Counted from the stretch's first letter, positions 33,616 to 42,133 are shown. The stretch: 45,753 bases of DNA from an uncultured Lachnospiraceae bacterium (GCA_949502235.1 CATBDC010000028.1:1-45753); one strand, 5' to 3'. Notes: generated from the letters alone by a model not told the origin. Made by a program: numbers and translations.

Positions 33616-34227
33616 GTGAATGAGAAATTTTTTTCTCTTCCAGAGGAAAGGCAGCGGACAATTATCAATGCCGGATACAGAGTATTTTCCCAGAACTGTT
33701 ATAAGAACAGCCCTATGAGTGAGATCGCGGAGGCTGCCGGAATCAGCAAATCCCTTCTTTTTCACTACTTTCATAATAAGAAGGAGCTTTATCTTTTCTT
33801 GTGGGAGAAGTGTGCTGAAACAACCATTGAGTTTTTGACAAGATATGGGTGCTATGACGGGACGGATTTATTTGAAAGCATGGAGCGGGGAATGAGGGCA
33901 AAGCTTGAAATTATCCGTTTGTATCCGGATATGGCGAATTTTACGATCAAAGCATTTTATGAACCAGATCCTGTCATCAATGCGGCGGTCCAGGAGAGCT
34001 ATCACAGACACTTTAATCTAAAGGCGGACAAGGCGCGGCTGAATTTTGACCCCAGGCAGTTTCGTCCCGGGCTGGATATTTCAATGATGTACCGGGAAAT
34101 GTACTGGGCATCCGAGGGATACCTCTGGGAGATGGTACAGAGGGGCAGGGTAGATGTAGAGCAGATGGAAAAGGATTTTACAAGGCTTATGGAGTTTTGG
34201 AAAAGTATTTATCTTCGGAAGGAGTGA
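33616..34227 (+). CDS. TetR/AcrR-family transcriptional regulator
   Basis: The 203-residue protein starts at GTG 33616 after AGGGGGTG and has a TetR HTH at about residues 10-55 (MSEIAEAAGISKSLLFHYFH, then NKKELY). The C-terminal ligand domain is divergent, as usual. It heads a three-gene operon with an ABC-2 exporter; the ATPase gene starts 4 bases after its stop. It probably represses its own operon through the palindrome at 33576 and is released by the exporter's substrate. Confidence 0.92.
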   Translation: MNEKFFSLPEERQRTIINAGYRVFSQNCYKNSPMSEIAEAAGISKSLLFHYFHNKKELYLFLWEKCAETTIEFLTRYGCYDGTDLFESMERGMRAKLEIIRLYPDMANFTIKAFYEPDPVINAAVQESYHRHFNLKADKARLNFDPRQFRPGLDISMMYREMYWASEGYLWEMVQRGRVDVEQMEKDFTRLMEFWKSIYLRKE

Positions 34228-34231
34228 GACT

Positions 34232-35107
34232 GTGGAGGCAATCAGAACCAGTAATTTGACAAAGTACTATGGAAAGTCCCGGGGGATTGAAGGCATAGAC
34301 CTGGAGGTTTCACAGGGAGACTTTTTTGGGTTCATTGGTCCGAACGGGGCGGGAAAATCAACGACCATACGGAGCCTTTTGGGACTCATCAGTCCTACTT
34401 CAGGAGAGGGATATATCTACGGGCTGGATATCCGGGGGGACAGGGAGGAGATTCTTGCCAGGACCGGCTATCTTCCGTCAGAGGCGGTATTCTACCGCGG
34501 AATGAAGGTGAAGGATATCCTAAAGCTGTCTGCCAGTCTGCGTAAAAAAGACTGCAGGGAGGCTGCCTCTGTGCTCTGCCGGCGTCTGCAGTTAGATGAG
34601 GAGCGTAAAGTGGATGAGCTATCCTTTGGCAATCGGAAAAAGGCGGCTATCGTCTGTGCCCTGCAGCATGAACCGGAGCTTTTGATACTGGACGAGCCCA
34701 CCAGCGGTCTGGATCCGCTGATGCAGAAGGAATTTTTTGAGATACTTAAGGAAAGGAATAAAGCCGGAGCTGCCGTATTCCTCTCAAGCCATGTTTTATC
34801 AGAAATTCAGCGGAACTGTACCCGTGCGGCTATTATCCGGGAAGGGAAAATCATTGCATGCGGCAGTGTGGACGAGCTTTCTAAGACAAGCACCAGACGG
34901 GTTACCGTCCATGGCAGTGTAAATTTGGAAGGACTTGAGGGAATCCGTGACAGAACAGATACCCCGGGGCTTTCAAGCTTCCTTTACAGCGGGGACATGA
35001 ATCTCCTTTTAAAGGCTTTGGCTAGAGGGAGGATTTCCGACATTTCCATATCAGAGCCGGATTTGGAAGAGGTATTTATGCATTACTATGAGGAGGACAG
35101 AAAATGA
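34232..35107 (+). CDS. ABC transporter ATP-binding protein, ABC-2 exporter type
   Basis: The 291-residue ATPase starts at GTG 34232 after GGAAGGAG. It has Walker A GPNGAGKSTTI, Walker B LLILDEPTSGLDPLMQ and switch His in LSSHVLSEIQ. The signature is the variant LSFGNRKKAAIVCAL in place of LSGGQ, as in a known subgroup of drug and bacteriocin exporters. The C-terminal extension of about 80 residues is normal for the group. It overlaps the permease gene by 4 bases. Confidence 0.93.
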   Translation: MEAIRTSNLTKYYGKSRGIEGIDLEVSQGDFFGFIGPNGAGKSTTIRSLLGLISPTSGEGYIYGLDIRGDREEILARTGYLPSEAVFYRGMKVKDILKLSASLRKKDCREAASVLCRRLQLDEERKVDELSFGNRKKAAIVCALQHEPELLILDEPTSGLDPLMQKEFFEILKERNKAGAAVFLSSHVLSEIQRNCTRAAIIREGKIIACGSVDELSKTSTRRVTVHGSVNLEGLEGIRDRTDTPGLSSFLYSGDMNLLLKALARGRISDISISEPDLEEVFMHYYEEDRK

Positions 35108-35889
35108 CACTGGTGAAACATGAACTGAAACAAGGAAAGCTTTCACTCATAATCTGGACAGGGTCCATTGGGCTGCTGCTTGCGGTATGTATATTTCTGT
35201 TTCCGGAGATGAAGGGACAGATGGAGGATGTCAGCAATGTGTTTTCTTCTATGGGATCCTTTACCGATGCATTCGGGATGGACAGGCTGAATTTCGGGAC
35301 ACTTACCGGCTTTTATGCCATTGAGTGCGGCAATGTACTGGGGCTTGGAGGCGCATTTTTTGCATCCCTGTGCGCGGCCGGTATTCTTAGTAAAGAGGAA
35401 AGGGAACGGACAGCGGAATTTTTGCTTTCCCATCCTGTCAGCCGTGTGCGTATGATTACAGAAAAGCTTATATCCGTTTTTGTGCAGATAACCGCTATGA
35501 ATTTGGCAGTCTATGCTATTTCCGCGGCATGTATTACTTTCGTAGGTGAGGATATACCGTGGAAGGAGCTGAACCTTCTGCATAGCGCTTATTATCTCCT
35601 GCAGATAGAGCTTATGGGGATCTGCTTTGGAATCTCTGCATTTATGAGAAGGGGCAGCGCCGGTGCGGGGCTTGGAATTGCTGCGATGATGTATTTTCTG
35701 AATTTGGTTGCGAATATTACGGAGAGCGCTGAATTTTTGAAGTATCTTACGCCCTTTGGTTACTGTGAAGGGGCGGATATTATTACAGACGGCAGCCTGG
35801 ACGGAGGGAAAATTGTGATAGGAATGGCGGCGGGGGCCGCAGGAATTCTTGCGGGGTATGTTAAGTATACAAGGAAAGATATTCAGTGA
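35104..35889 (+). CDS. ABC-2 type transporter permease
   Basis: The 261-residue protein has about six membrane segments, with ERTAEFLLSHPVSRVRMITE in the typical cytoplasmic position after the second segment. The ATG overlaps the ATPase stop. Together they form an exporter under TetR control, probably for a drug or toxic small molecule; the substrate is unknown. Palindrome B follows 4 bases after its stop. Confidence 0.9.
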   Translation: MTLVKHELKQGKLSLIIWTGSIGLLLAVCIFLFPEMKGQMEDVSNVFSSMGSFTDAFGMDRLNFGTLTGFYAIECGNVLGLGGAFFASLCAAGILSKEERERTAEFLLSHPVSRVRMITEKLISVFVQITAMNLAVYAISAACITFVGEDIPWKELNLLHSAYYLLQIELMGICFGISAFMRRGSAGAGLGIAAMMYFLNLVANITESAEFLKYLTPFGYCEGADIITDGSLDGGKIVIGMAAGAAGILAGYVKYTRKDIQ

Positions 35890-35893
35890 GAGG

Positions 35894-35954
35894 CCAGTTG
35901 GGGACGGGGTATTTCTTAGAAATACCCCGTCCCAGACTGGATTCTCCCTGTCCC
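35894..35954. repeat. Intergenic palindrome B, partial copy of type C
   Basis: GGGACGGGGTATTTC (35901-35915) pairs perfectly with its complement at 35919-35933 around TTA; CCAGT (35894-35898) and ACTGG (35936-35940) extend the stem after a 2-base mismatch. The following TTCTCCCTGTCCCC (35942-35954 region) matches the right arm of palindrome C, whereas the left counterpart is lost. It lies between the permease stop and the convergent AAA-ATPase gene and may also end transcription. Confidence 0.75.
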
Positions 35955-35960
35955 CATTAA

Positions 35961-37532
35961 TTACTTATGATATGGTTCAATTAAACATTGGTGCTTTTTT
36001 GTTTTCTGGTCATAATTTATACCGACAAGAAGCAGATTTCCGTGATAGCCTTTTAGTGATTCGACATAGCATCTGTTTTTTATCTGCTGTATGGCACCTT
36101 GTGCGGATTTATCCCATTTTAACTCTATGACAAGTGCTGGTTTATCTGGATGGTTTTTTCGCGGGATGTATACAATATCGGCAAATCCCTTCCCGGATGG
36201 AAACTCACGGAAGGGCATATAGTACTCTCTGGCACAGTAATATGCAAGCGCAATTGTGCAGGAGAGAGCATTTTCATCATTATATGTCAGTAGGGAGGTT
36301 TCCATATGTGCTGCTTCAAGTCCGGCAGCAACAGCAGAAACGTCCCTGTTAATTGTTGCAGCCAGAAGTGCATCGGATTTTTTAATTGCATCTGTTACAT
36401 TCTCCCATCTGGCGGATTCTACTGCATTACAAAATTCTGAAGCAATTTCGGAATTCGGGATAAATACTTCCTTTTTCTTAAAATCATATCCAAGATATCC
36501 CAGATGAATCAATAGTGTCAGGACATCATCTGCCGAAGAAAAGGTTGTCATATCATTAGTAAAGGCAGTTGTATTTATCTTTTTTCGTGTTCCTGCAAGA
36601 AGCTCCGTAACAGTATCGCGCAGTCCCCTGTAATTTAAAACAATATAGTCCCGGAGAGCTTCAAAGGTTTCCGTTTTATTCCAGAAATTATCATAGCTGC
36701 GGGTGAGCATGGCGCTTACTACAGAGCGGGGATTATAGATGTGTGTTGTACCTTCAAAACAATAACCGTCATATAAACGTTTCACTTCCTCAAAGTCCAT
36801 GTTGTAAGTGATACAGAGCGCTTTAACCTCATCCTCTGTAAAACCCACGAAGGAGGCCAAAGGCCCGGGATTCGTCATGGAAAATTCGTCAAACATATTG
36901 AGGGCAGAGTGTGTACCATATTTCTTAATGGGAAGAATACCGGTCATGTATGCCAGCGCTGCATAAGGCTGATCCTTTAATACACTGCGCAGGAAATCAA
37001 GATACAGCTTCTGCGATTCAGTATCCGTCTTATATTCTCTGAAAATGCAGTCCCATTCGTCAATGATAAAGACAAAAGGAATTTTAGCAGCAGTGAAAAC
37101 ATCCATCAGACATCCAATTAAGCTTGTATCATCAAAATAATCAATATTCGGATAATCACGTAGAAGCTCACGAATTAAATATTTTTCAATCAGTGTGTTC
37201 ATTTTGCTTATATCATGGGTCTGGCTTAAAAACTTCTGTATATTCAAAAAAATTACATTATATTGATTAAGATGTTTCTGATAGGACGCATCTCTGGCAA
37301 TAGAAAGATTATGGAACTGGCTGCTGGAGTCAATATTCTTACCGTAATATGCAGCCAGCATTTCTGCTGTCACAGACTTCCCAAAGCGTCTTGGACGGCT
37401 GACGCAGATAAACCGCTGCGGTGTGTTTATTACAGAGTTTGTATAGGAAATCAGACGGGTTTTGTCAATATAGATTTTCGAGTTAAGTGACATTTGAAAA
37501 AGAGTATTTCCCGGATTTAAATGGTTGCCCAT
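35961..37532 (-). CDS. AAA-ATPase with C-terminal PD-(D/E)XK nuclease-like domain, second paralogue
   Basis: The 523-residue protein is a full-length paralogue of the one at 18457. It shares LNPGNTLFQMS, RFICVSRPRRFGKS (Walker A), FIIDEWDCIFRE (Walker B), LAYMTGILPIKKYG and the nuclease-like GKGFADIVYIP...ALVIELKWDKSAQGAI. The two are opposite in orientation and about 16 kb apart. The start at 37532 has AAGGAG before it. A minus-strand promoter lies at 37554-37581. The biological role is not established for this family. Confidence 0.88.
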   Translation of the reverse strand: MGNHLNPGNTLFQMSLNSKIYIDKTRLISYTNSVINTPQRFICVSRPRRFGKSVTAEMLAAYYGKNIDSSSQFHNLSIARDASYQKHLNQYNVIFLNIQKFLSQTHDISKMNTLIEKYLIRELLRDYPNIDYFDDTSLIGCLMDVFTAAKIPFVFIIDEWDCIFREYKTDTESQKLYLDFLRSVLKDQPYAALAYMTGILPIKKYGTHSALNMFDEFSMTNPGPLASFVGFTEDEVKALCITYNMDFEEVKRLYDGYCFEGTTHIYNPRSVVSAMLTRSYDNFWNKTETFEALRDYIVLNYRGLRDTVTELLAGTRKKINTTAFTNDMTTFSSADDVLTLLIHLGYLGYDFKKKEVFIPNSEIASEFCNAVESARWENVTDAIKKSDALLAATINRDVSAVAAGLEAAHMETSLLTYNDENALSCTIALAYYCAREYYMPFREFPSGKGFADIVYIPRKNHPDKPALVIELKWDKSAQGAIQQIKNRCYVESLKGYHGNLLLVGINYDQKTKKHQCLIEPYHK

Positions 37533-37553
37533 GACATCAGCTCCTTTTTTGAT

Positions 37554-37581
37554 ATTCTATAAGTTATTTTACCTGATACAA
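37554..37581 (-). promoter_or_regulatory. Promoter of the second AAA-ATPase gene
   Basis: On the minus strand TTGTAT (plus 37576-37581) and TAGAAT (plus 37554-37559) with a 16-bp spacer lie about 22 bases upstream of the start codon. Confidence 0.5.
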
Positions 37582-37633
37582 CGGGAAATGGCAAGCAAGC
37601 CCATTTAAAATTGCCTTTAAATAGGCAGGGGAG

Positions 37634-37663
37634 TGTTACTGTTCACTCCCGTTCACAGTAACA
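37634..37663. repeat. Intergenic hairpin
   Basis: TGTTACTGT (37634-37642) and ACAGTAACA (37655-37663) are perfect 9-bp arms around a 12-nt loop. It lies between two divergent genes (35961 on minus, 37745 on plus) and has no T-tract, so a regulatory or repeat role is more likely than termination. Confidence 0.5.
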
Positions 37664-37744
37664 TTCGCAAATTTTATTTATCTATATCTGCATTTCATCC
37701 GATATAAATAATAACAATGCAGACTAATAAATGGAGGTACCCCT

Positions 37745-38716
37745 ATGGAGAAATGTTCATGTTATCATTCCGCTCCGTATCAAAGAATTCAGCCGTGGAC
37801 TGATAAGATTTCGGATGCGCAGATAGAGAATATAAAGAAAAATTTTGCTTCTACAAAACCAATGAATGATGAGCCTCTTGCAATTAAGAAGGATACTTCC
37901 GTTCAGACAGAAGCTCCTGCACCAGTAGAGCGTAAAGGGGCTATCAGTGTTCTGCGTCATGTCAACCCATATTATACGGGCTATGCGCGGATTGACAATG
38001 CAATTACAGATGCCCTGTATGGAAAGAGTCAGGAATTAAAGGATAATGTGTACGACATTATGTGGAATGATCTGCTGCGGCATAATGTCCACGGCCTTGA
38101 AGAAGAGGACAGGACAGCTCTTATATCCCTTGGCGTACAAAAGGCAGAGTATCTTGCAGAGCAGTATATGGATGATAAGACAAAGGCGTCTTTTATGGAA
38201 GCCATACGTTCCGTTGCCCGGATTGGCATGGAGGGTAAGAGGGTCAGTGCATGCAAGATGGAGTATAATGTGAAGTATGCGGTTGGTCTGGACGGAAATG
38301 GACATGTACATGATGACAATATGGAAGCATATCTTTATGCCATGGAGAGGGAGGCGCCAGACACATATAAGACCTACCAGGAGATTCGGAAGTCTTCCAA
38401 AAACGGAGAAGTAGACGCGGCATTTTTTGCGCTCCACTGGGCAATGAAAAATCTGAATTTGATAGCGGCTAACAGGCCGGGTTACCAGCGGCACAAGGAT
38501 GAACAGTACGAGAAGCTTCAGAAGGTAAAACTAGATGATACCTTTTCCGGGGCAGATACTTCCAGTAAGGAGAAATTTATTGCATCTATTGTGGAGAAGC
38601 TTAAGATGAACCAGAATCTGCAGCAGAGCTTCTTTATGGAACAGATTATGAAGATGTCTAAGACTACAGGGACATATCTGCTTGGGAGGCAGATGGTTTT
38701 GTCGGGGAAAGCGTAG
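37745..38716 (+). CDS. Uncharacterised soluble protein
   Basis: I do not recognise this 323-residue protein. It has no signal peptide or membrane segment and is mostly helical and charged. It opens with a Cys/His/Tyr-rich start (MEKCSCYHSAPYQRIQPW), a Ser/Pro-rich stretch to about residue 65, and then an ordered region from VNPYYTGYARIDNAITDALY to the end. GGAGG precedes the ATG. It appears to be a single-gene unit: the upstream gene is divergent, and palindrome C lies directly after its stop. Codon use and base composition look like its neighbours', so recent transfer is not suggested. Confidence 0.75.
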   Translation: MEKCSCYHSAPYQRIQPWTDKISDAQIENIKKNFASTKPMNDEPLAIKKDTSVQTEAPAPVERKGAISVLRHVNPYYTGYARIDNAITDALYGKSQELKDNVYDIMWNDLLRHNVHGLEEEDRTALISLGVQKAEYLAEQYMDDKTKASFMEAIRSVARIGMEGKRVSACKMEYNVKYAVGLDGNGHVHDDNMEAYLYAMEREAPDTYKTYQEIRKSSKNGEVDAAFFALHWAMKNLNLIAANRPGYQRHKDEQYEKLQKVKLDDTFSGADTSSKEKFIASIVEKLKMNQNLQQSFFMEQIMKMSKTTGTYLLGRQMVLSGKA

Positions 38717-38719
38717 TCA

Positions 38720-38807
38720 GGGGCAGGGGACAGGGAGAAACGCATCTGGGACGGGGTAAAATTCATTTTACCCCGTCCCAGATGCGTTTCTCCCTGTCCC
38801 CTGCCCC
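38720..38807. repeat. Near-perfect 88-bp palindrome C (43-bp arms, 2-nt centre)
   Basis: The arms 38720-38762 and 38765-38807 are complementary over all 43 bases, with only TC between them. The left arm includes GGGGACAGGGAGAAACGC and GGGACGGGGTAAAAT. It begins 4 bases after the stop of the gene at 37745 and lies before the convergent dehydrogenase gene at 38845. It may serve as a bidirectional terminator, but its arm length is far beyond that need. It shares segments with palindromes A and B. Confidence 0.9.
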
Positions 38808-38844
38808 TTAAATCTATGCCATAACTCTTGGCTTGCTGTGGGCA

Positions 38845-39945
38845 TTATTTATCCTGCTTATTGATCTTTTCAAGCAGGGCTCTTGGACTGTCCGCCCCGG
38901 ACAGTCCGAGCTTTTCAAGAGAAAGCCCTTCTTTACGGTAATCCACATGATTTATATAGCTGCAAATGGTAATAAATGCATCCATAAGAGGCGTAGGAAC
39001 TCCGATTGCATGTCCGATTTCGCTGATAGGGACCAGGCCAAAGCCTACATCCTCATTAATATACCGGCTGTCAAACGAAGCGGCGCACCGAATAGATTTA
39101 TTGGGCTCCGATTCTTTGATGATACGATACATGGAACCGCTCTCATAGGCTTCTTTTGTAGTATAGCCCTCGTGATAGAAGGCATCCTTAAAGGATGGAA
39201 GCGGTACCCCAAGAGCCTGTGCAACAGCCATACGTTCATCATCTAAAATCTGCACCAGATCACCCACAGCAGGCGTTGTTCCCTCATCGTAAAAGGTAAA
39301 GCCGCCATTTGTGCGCTGGATCAGGGCGGCGTTAAGTAACATTCCCGGCGGATGCATGACAGCATTATGGTCGCTAAGAGATGTATACAATACATTAGGC
39401 ATCAGCTTCATGGAAGGATATAAACCGAGAAGAATATCAAAATATGGGTTTCCTGAAGGAAGGGAGGAAACCATCACATCTCCGCAGATCTTATATATAC
39501 CTATGCGCTGGTCTGACTCTTTGCGGGTAATATATAATAATGTATGTGTTTCAAATAAATTAAGTTTTCCCTTGTACCCGGATTTCCGGAGAACATGGGC
39601 AAAATGCAGTGCACCTCCCATATGTCCGGGATTTAGTAAAATAATCTGGTTCTCCTTAAGAACACCTGCAATTGCTTCTGCATAATAGGCATGCCCAAAG
39701 GAGGGTACACATACAAGAATAATCTGGGCGCTCATGATCGCCGTTTCTACACATTTTTCCACATGGGCAATCGTTACTGTCTTGTCCGGAAGCGCTCCCC
39801 CGCAGATTTCAAGGGAAGGATTTTCCTCCAAAGCAGAGATTTTGGAAAAACTTCTGTTGGAGAGTGTAACCTCATGACCGAGGAGCGACATGTGCGCGGC
39901 GGCAGCAAATGCTCCGTTTCCTCCGCCTAATACCGTGATTTTCAT
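38845..39945 (-). CDS. NAD(P)-dependent octopine/opine dehydrogenase family protein
   Basis: The 366-residue protein has an N-terminal Rossmann fold (MKITVLGGGNGAFAAAAHMS) and the opine-dehydrogenase catalytic motif with the conserved His as SDHNAVMHPPGMLLNAALIQ. Members couple an amino acid to a 2-oxo acid reductively, or oxidise opines. I chose the start at 39945 (GGGAGG before it); an upstream ATG at 39984 overlaps the reductase gene. It lies 14 bases after the FMN-reductase gene in the same operon. Substrates cannot be named. Confidence 0.88.
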   Translation of the reverse strand: MKITVLGGGNGAFAAAAHMSLLGHEVTLSNRSFSKISALEENPSLEICGGALPDKTVTIAHVEKCVETAIMSAQIILVCVPSFGHAYYAEAIAGVLKENQIILLNPGHMGGALHFAHVLRKSGYKGKLNLFETHTLLYITRKESDQRIGIYKICGDVMVSSLPSGNPYFDILLGLYPSMKLMPNVLYTSLSDHNAVMHPPGMLLNAALIQRTNGGFTFYDEGTTPAVGDLVQILDDERMAVAQALGVPLPSFKDAFYHEGYTTKEAYESGSMYRIIKESEPNKSIRCAASFDSRYINEDVGFGLVPISEIGHAIGVPTPLMDAFITICSYINHVDYRKEGLSLEKLGLSGADSPRALLEKINKQDK

Positions 39946-39959
39946 ATGTGCCTCCCTGT

Positions 39960-40694
39960 CTACAGGCTTTCTTTTTTCTGCCATGCCATATCAATATCTT
40001 CGTCTCTGCCGCGTCTTGCCTCAAACATTCTATCCGGAAAATAGCGTTCTGATAACTCAGGAGCAATTTCTTCAATACCGGCTTTTATAATTTTTGTTGT
40101 CAGGGCAACATTTCTCCCCATTTCAACACTGGCCTCCAGAGACACTGTATCTTCCAGAATACTTCCAGGCTCCCAGGTAGATGCATAGCCGACTACCCCC
40201 ATATTGGCTTTTGGGGATTCTCCGCCTACAATCAAATTACGTGTAGTAGTAATACTTTGGAGCATAAAATCAACAACATATTCCTGACCGCCGTATCGTG
40301 AGGAGCCGGTTACTATAATACCAGTCGGTTTATTAAAACGAGGGAGCTTCATTTTAAAGTAACTGGACATCACGTTGCCGAGTCTGTCAAGTGCGGCCTT
40401 TACCTGTGCCGGAGGGCCCGCATGATATGTAGGAACCGCCCATACAATACCGTCAGCCCAAAGATACAGCTCCATAAATTCCTGTAAATCGTCTTTTTGG
40501 GAGTAGGTGCCATTTTTCATGCAGTAGGCGGTACAGGTGCCTTTACAGCCATGAAAGGTTCTGCCGCTGAACTCAAAGAGCTTATACTCAACATCTGAAA
40601 CAGACAGAACGCCCTCTCTGGCCTTGTCAAGCAAATAAGAAGAGTTGTTCTGGGGACGCGGACTGCCGTTAATAAGTAAAATTTTAGCACTCAT
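39960..40694 (-). CDS. NADPH-dependent FMN reductase/flavodoxin-fold oxidoreductase
   Basis: The 244-residue protein begins with the FMN-phosphate loop ILLINGSPRPQNNSS and has the flavin-binding AVPTYHAGPPAQVKAALDRL. A Cys-rich stretch (GCKGTCTAYCMKNG) follows the first strand, as in iron-sulfur flavoprotein-like members. I chose 40694 as the start because GGAGG lies before it. It precedes the opine-dehydrogenase-family gene by 14 bases. Two bases upstream of its start is the stop of a second copy's remnant. Confidence 0.88.
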   Translation of the reverse strand: MSAKILLINGSPRPQNNSSYLLDKAREGVLSVSDVEYKLFEFSGRTFHGCKGTCTAYCMKNGTYSQKDDLQEFMELYLWADGIVWAVPTYHAGPPAQVKAALDRLGNVMSSYFKMKLPRFNKPTGIIVTGSSRYGGQEYVVDFMLQSITTTRNLIVGGESPKANMGVVGYASTWEPGSILEDTVSLEASVEMGRNVALTTKIIKAGIEEIAPELSERYFPDRMFEARRGRDEDIDMAWQKKESL

Positions 40695-40696
40695 GA

Positions 40697-40771
40697 CTAT
40701 ACCTCCTTCTTTACGTAAAAGCTTTCTTTTTTCTGCCATGCCATATCAATCTCCATGTCAGTATTGCGCCG
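40697..40771 (-). pseudogene. 3' end of a second FMN-reductase gene, cut by the RIT element
   Basis: Read on the minus strand, the sequence from 40771 to the stop at 40697-40699 gives RRNTDMEIDMAWQKKESFYV and KKEV. The intact gene next to it ends RRGRDEDIDMAWQKKESL. So this is the tail of a tandem copy. The homology stops exactly where the terminal repeat of the mobile element begins (40771). The remaining 220 or so residues are not in the window. Confidence 0.8.
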
Positions 40772-40855
40772 TTAATGTTAAGTTGTTATTAATGTTAAGT
40801 TTCATAAGTTTTTCCGTTTTTTTCATGCTTTTTTTTAAACTGAACTTTACATTAT
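40771..40855. repeat. Left end of the RIT-like element
   Basis: TTAATGTTAAGTT occurs twice, at 40772-40784 and 40789-40801, 17 bp apart. TAATGTTAAGTT (40790-40801) and AACTTTACATTA (40843-40854) face each other across 41 bases. These are probable recombinase-binding sites. The same 65-bp arrangement is found at the right end. Confidence 0.75.
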
Positions 40856-40906
40856 ATTTCAAGTCCCGATAATGGAATTAGCCATAAATCAAAGGAGGTT
40901 TTTATC

Positions 40907-42133
40907 ATGGTTAATTCTATTTCAAAGCAGGAGATCATGGATGCAGTGGAAAAAGCAAAAGAATATTTCACGCCAATCCTTGCTCCTAAAACTGTAGGCT
41001 ATTACAAGAATGTCTGGAATAAGCTTGTTGCTTATGCAGATGCTTCACCAGACAAATCAAATGTGGATATCAAAGTGTTTTATGGGATGGTGACACATAC
41101 TGAAGCATATACCCGGCCAGATACCCGATGGCTAAGAACGCAGGCAAGAGCAGTCCTTTCACTTTTGGATATTCATGAAGGCAATGCCCCAAAACGTGAG
41201 TATTATTACAAAAAGAATGTCTATGCTGGAAGGTTTCTGGATGAACTCAACATTTATCTTGCAAACCGCACTGCTTCCGGTAAATCAAGTGAAACGATAC
41301 GATGTGAAACAATACATATCTGTGATTTTCTGGCGTTTATTGAGAAATCCGGCATTTCCAGTATTGCTGAAATAACTGCGGAAAACCTGCTGGAATTCCT
41401 GCGGGGGATTAATCCGGATTATTCTGACCAATGGAAAAGGGCACATGCTTATACAGTAAGGAAATTTTTAAACTGCCCTGAACTCGGTCTGGTGTTTCCA
41501 TATGATGTCGATACGCTGCTTCTGGGATACCGCCATATTAAGAACCAGCGCCTGGAATCTTATTACACAGCGGATGAAATCAGGGCAGTGATGGACGCTG
41601 TTGACCGGAGCACTCAATGGGGAAAAACAATCTATGCAATGATGCTGCTTGCCTGTGTCTACGGGCTGAGAGTGAGCGATATCAGGGGACTCCAGCTTAA
41701 GTCCTTACATTGGAAGGAAAAAACGGTCAGCCTTTACCAGATAAAGACGAAACGGTATGTTGAACTCCCGTTGACGGATGAAATAACCCTGGCACTGCTT
41801 GATTATATAAAAAATGTGCGTCCTGAATCGGATGATCCCCATGTATTCCTGCGCCATACACGTCCTTATATCCCTTATTCGTCCAAGGATAACTTCGGTT
41901 CCAAAGTTTCGTACTACTTTAAAAAGTCGGGGGTAAATATATGCGGCAAACACCATGGGCTGCATTCCATGAGGCACAGCCTGGCAACAAACCTGCTTGG
42001 AGAGGATACCGCAGTCAATGAAATCGCATCAATACTTGGACATTCGAGTATCAAATCAACAAAACCATACATCTGGTCAGACATAAAACACTTGAAAATG
42101 TGCGCACTGGAGGTGGACAGTTATGGTTGCTGA
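40907..42133 (+). CDS. Tyrosine recombinase, RitA-like
   Basis: The 408-residue protein has an N-terminal SAM-like DNA-binding part and a C-terminal catalytic domain. Its active-site residues are Arg in YGLRVSDIRG, Lys in QIKTKRYV, His-x-x-Arg in LHSMRHSLAT, His in LGHSSIKST and the nucleophile Tyr in KPYIW. AAGGAGG lies before the ATG. The stop overlaps the next recombinase gene by 11 bases. It is the longest and first of the trio, as in RIT elements. Confidence 0.9.
   Translation: MVNSISKQEIMDAVEKAKEYFTPILAPKTVGYYKNVWNKLVAYADASPDKSNVDIKVFYGMVTHTEAYTRPDTRWLRTQARAVLSLLDIHEGNAPKREYYYKKNVYAGRFLDELNIYLANRTASGKSSETIRCETIHICDFLAFIEKSGISSIAEITAENLLEFLRGINPDYSDQWKRAHAYTVRKFLNCPELGLVFPYDVDTLLLGYRHIKNQRLESYYTADEIRAVMDAVDRSTQWGKTIYAMMLLACVYGLRVSDIRGLQLKSLHWKEKTVSLYQIKTKRYVELPLTDEITLALLDYIKNVRPESDDPHVFLRHTRPYIPYSSKDNFGSKVSYYFKKSGVNICGKHHGLHSMRHSLATNLLGEDTAVNEIASILGHSSIKSTKPYIWSDIKHLKMCALEVDSYGC

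Noticed and set aside
35961-37532. Annotating the AAA/PD-(D/E)XK proteins as transposases
   Set aside because: They have AAA Walker motifs and a PD-(D/E)XK-like ExK but no transposase domain or terminal repeats around either gene.
39946-39984. N-terminal extensions beginning MAEKRK on both minus-strand genes (from 39984 and 40739)
   Set aside because: They arise from the same DNA (reductase tails) read in another frame; the ATGs at 39945 and 40694 have GGAGG sites and start the Rossmann and flavodoxin folds.
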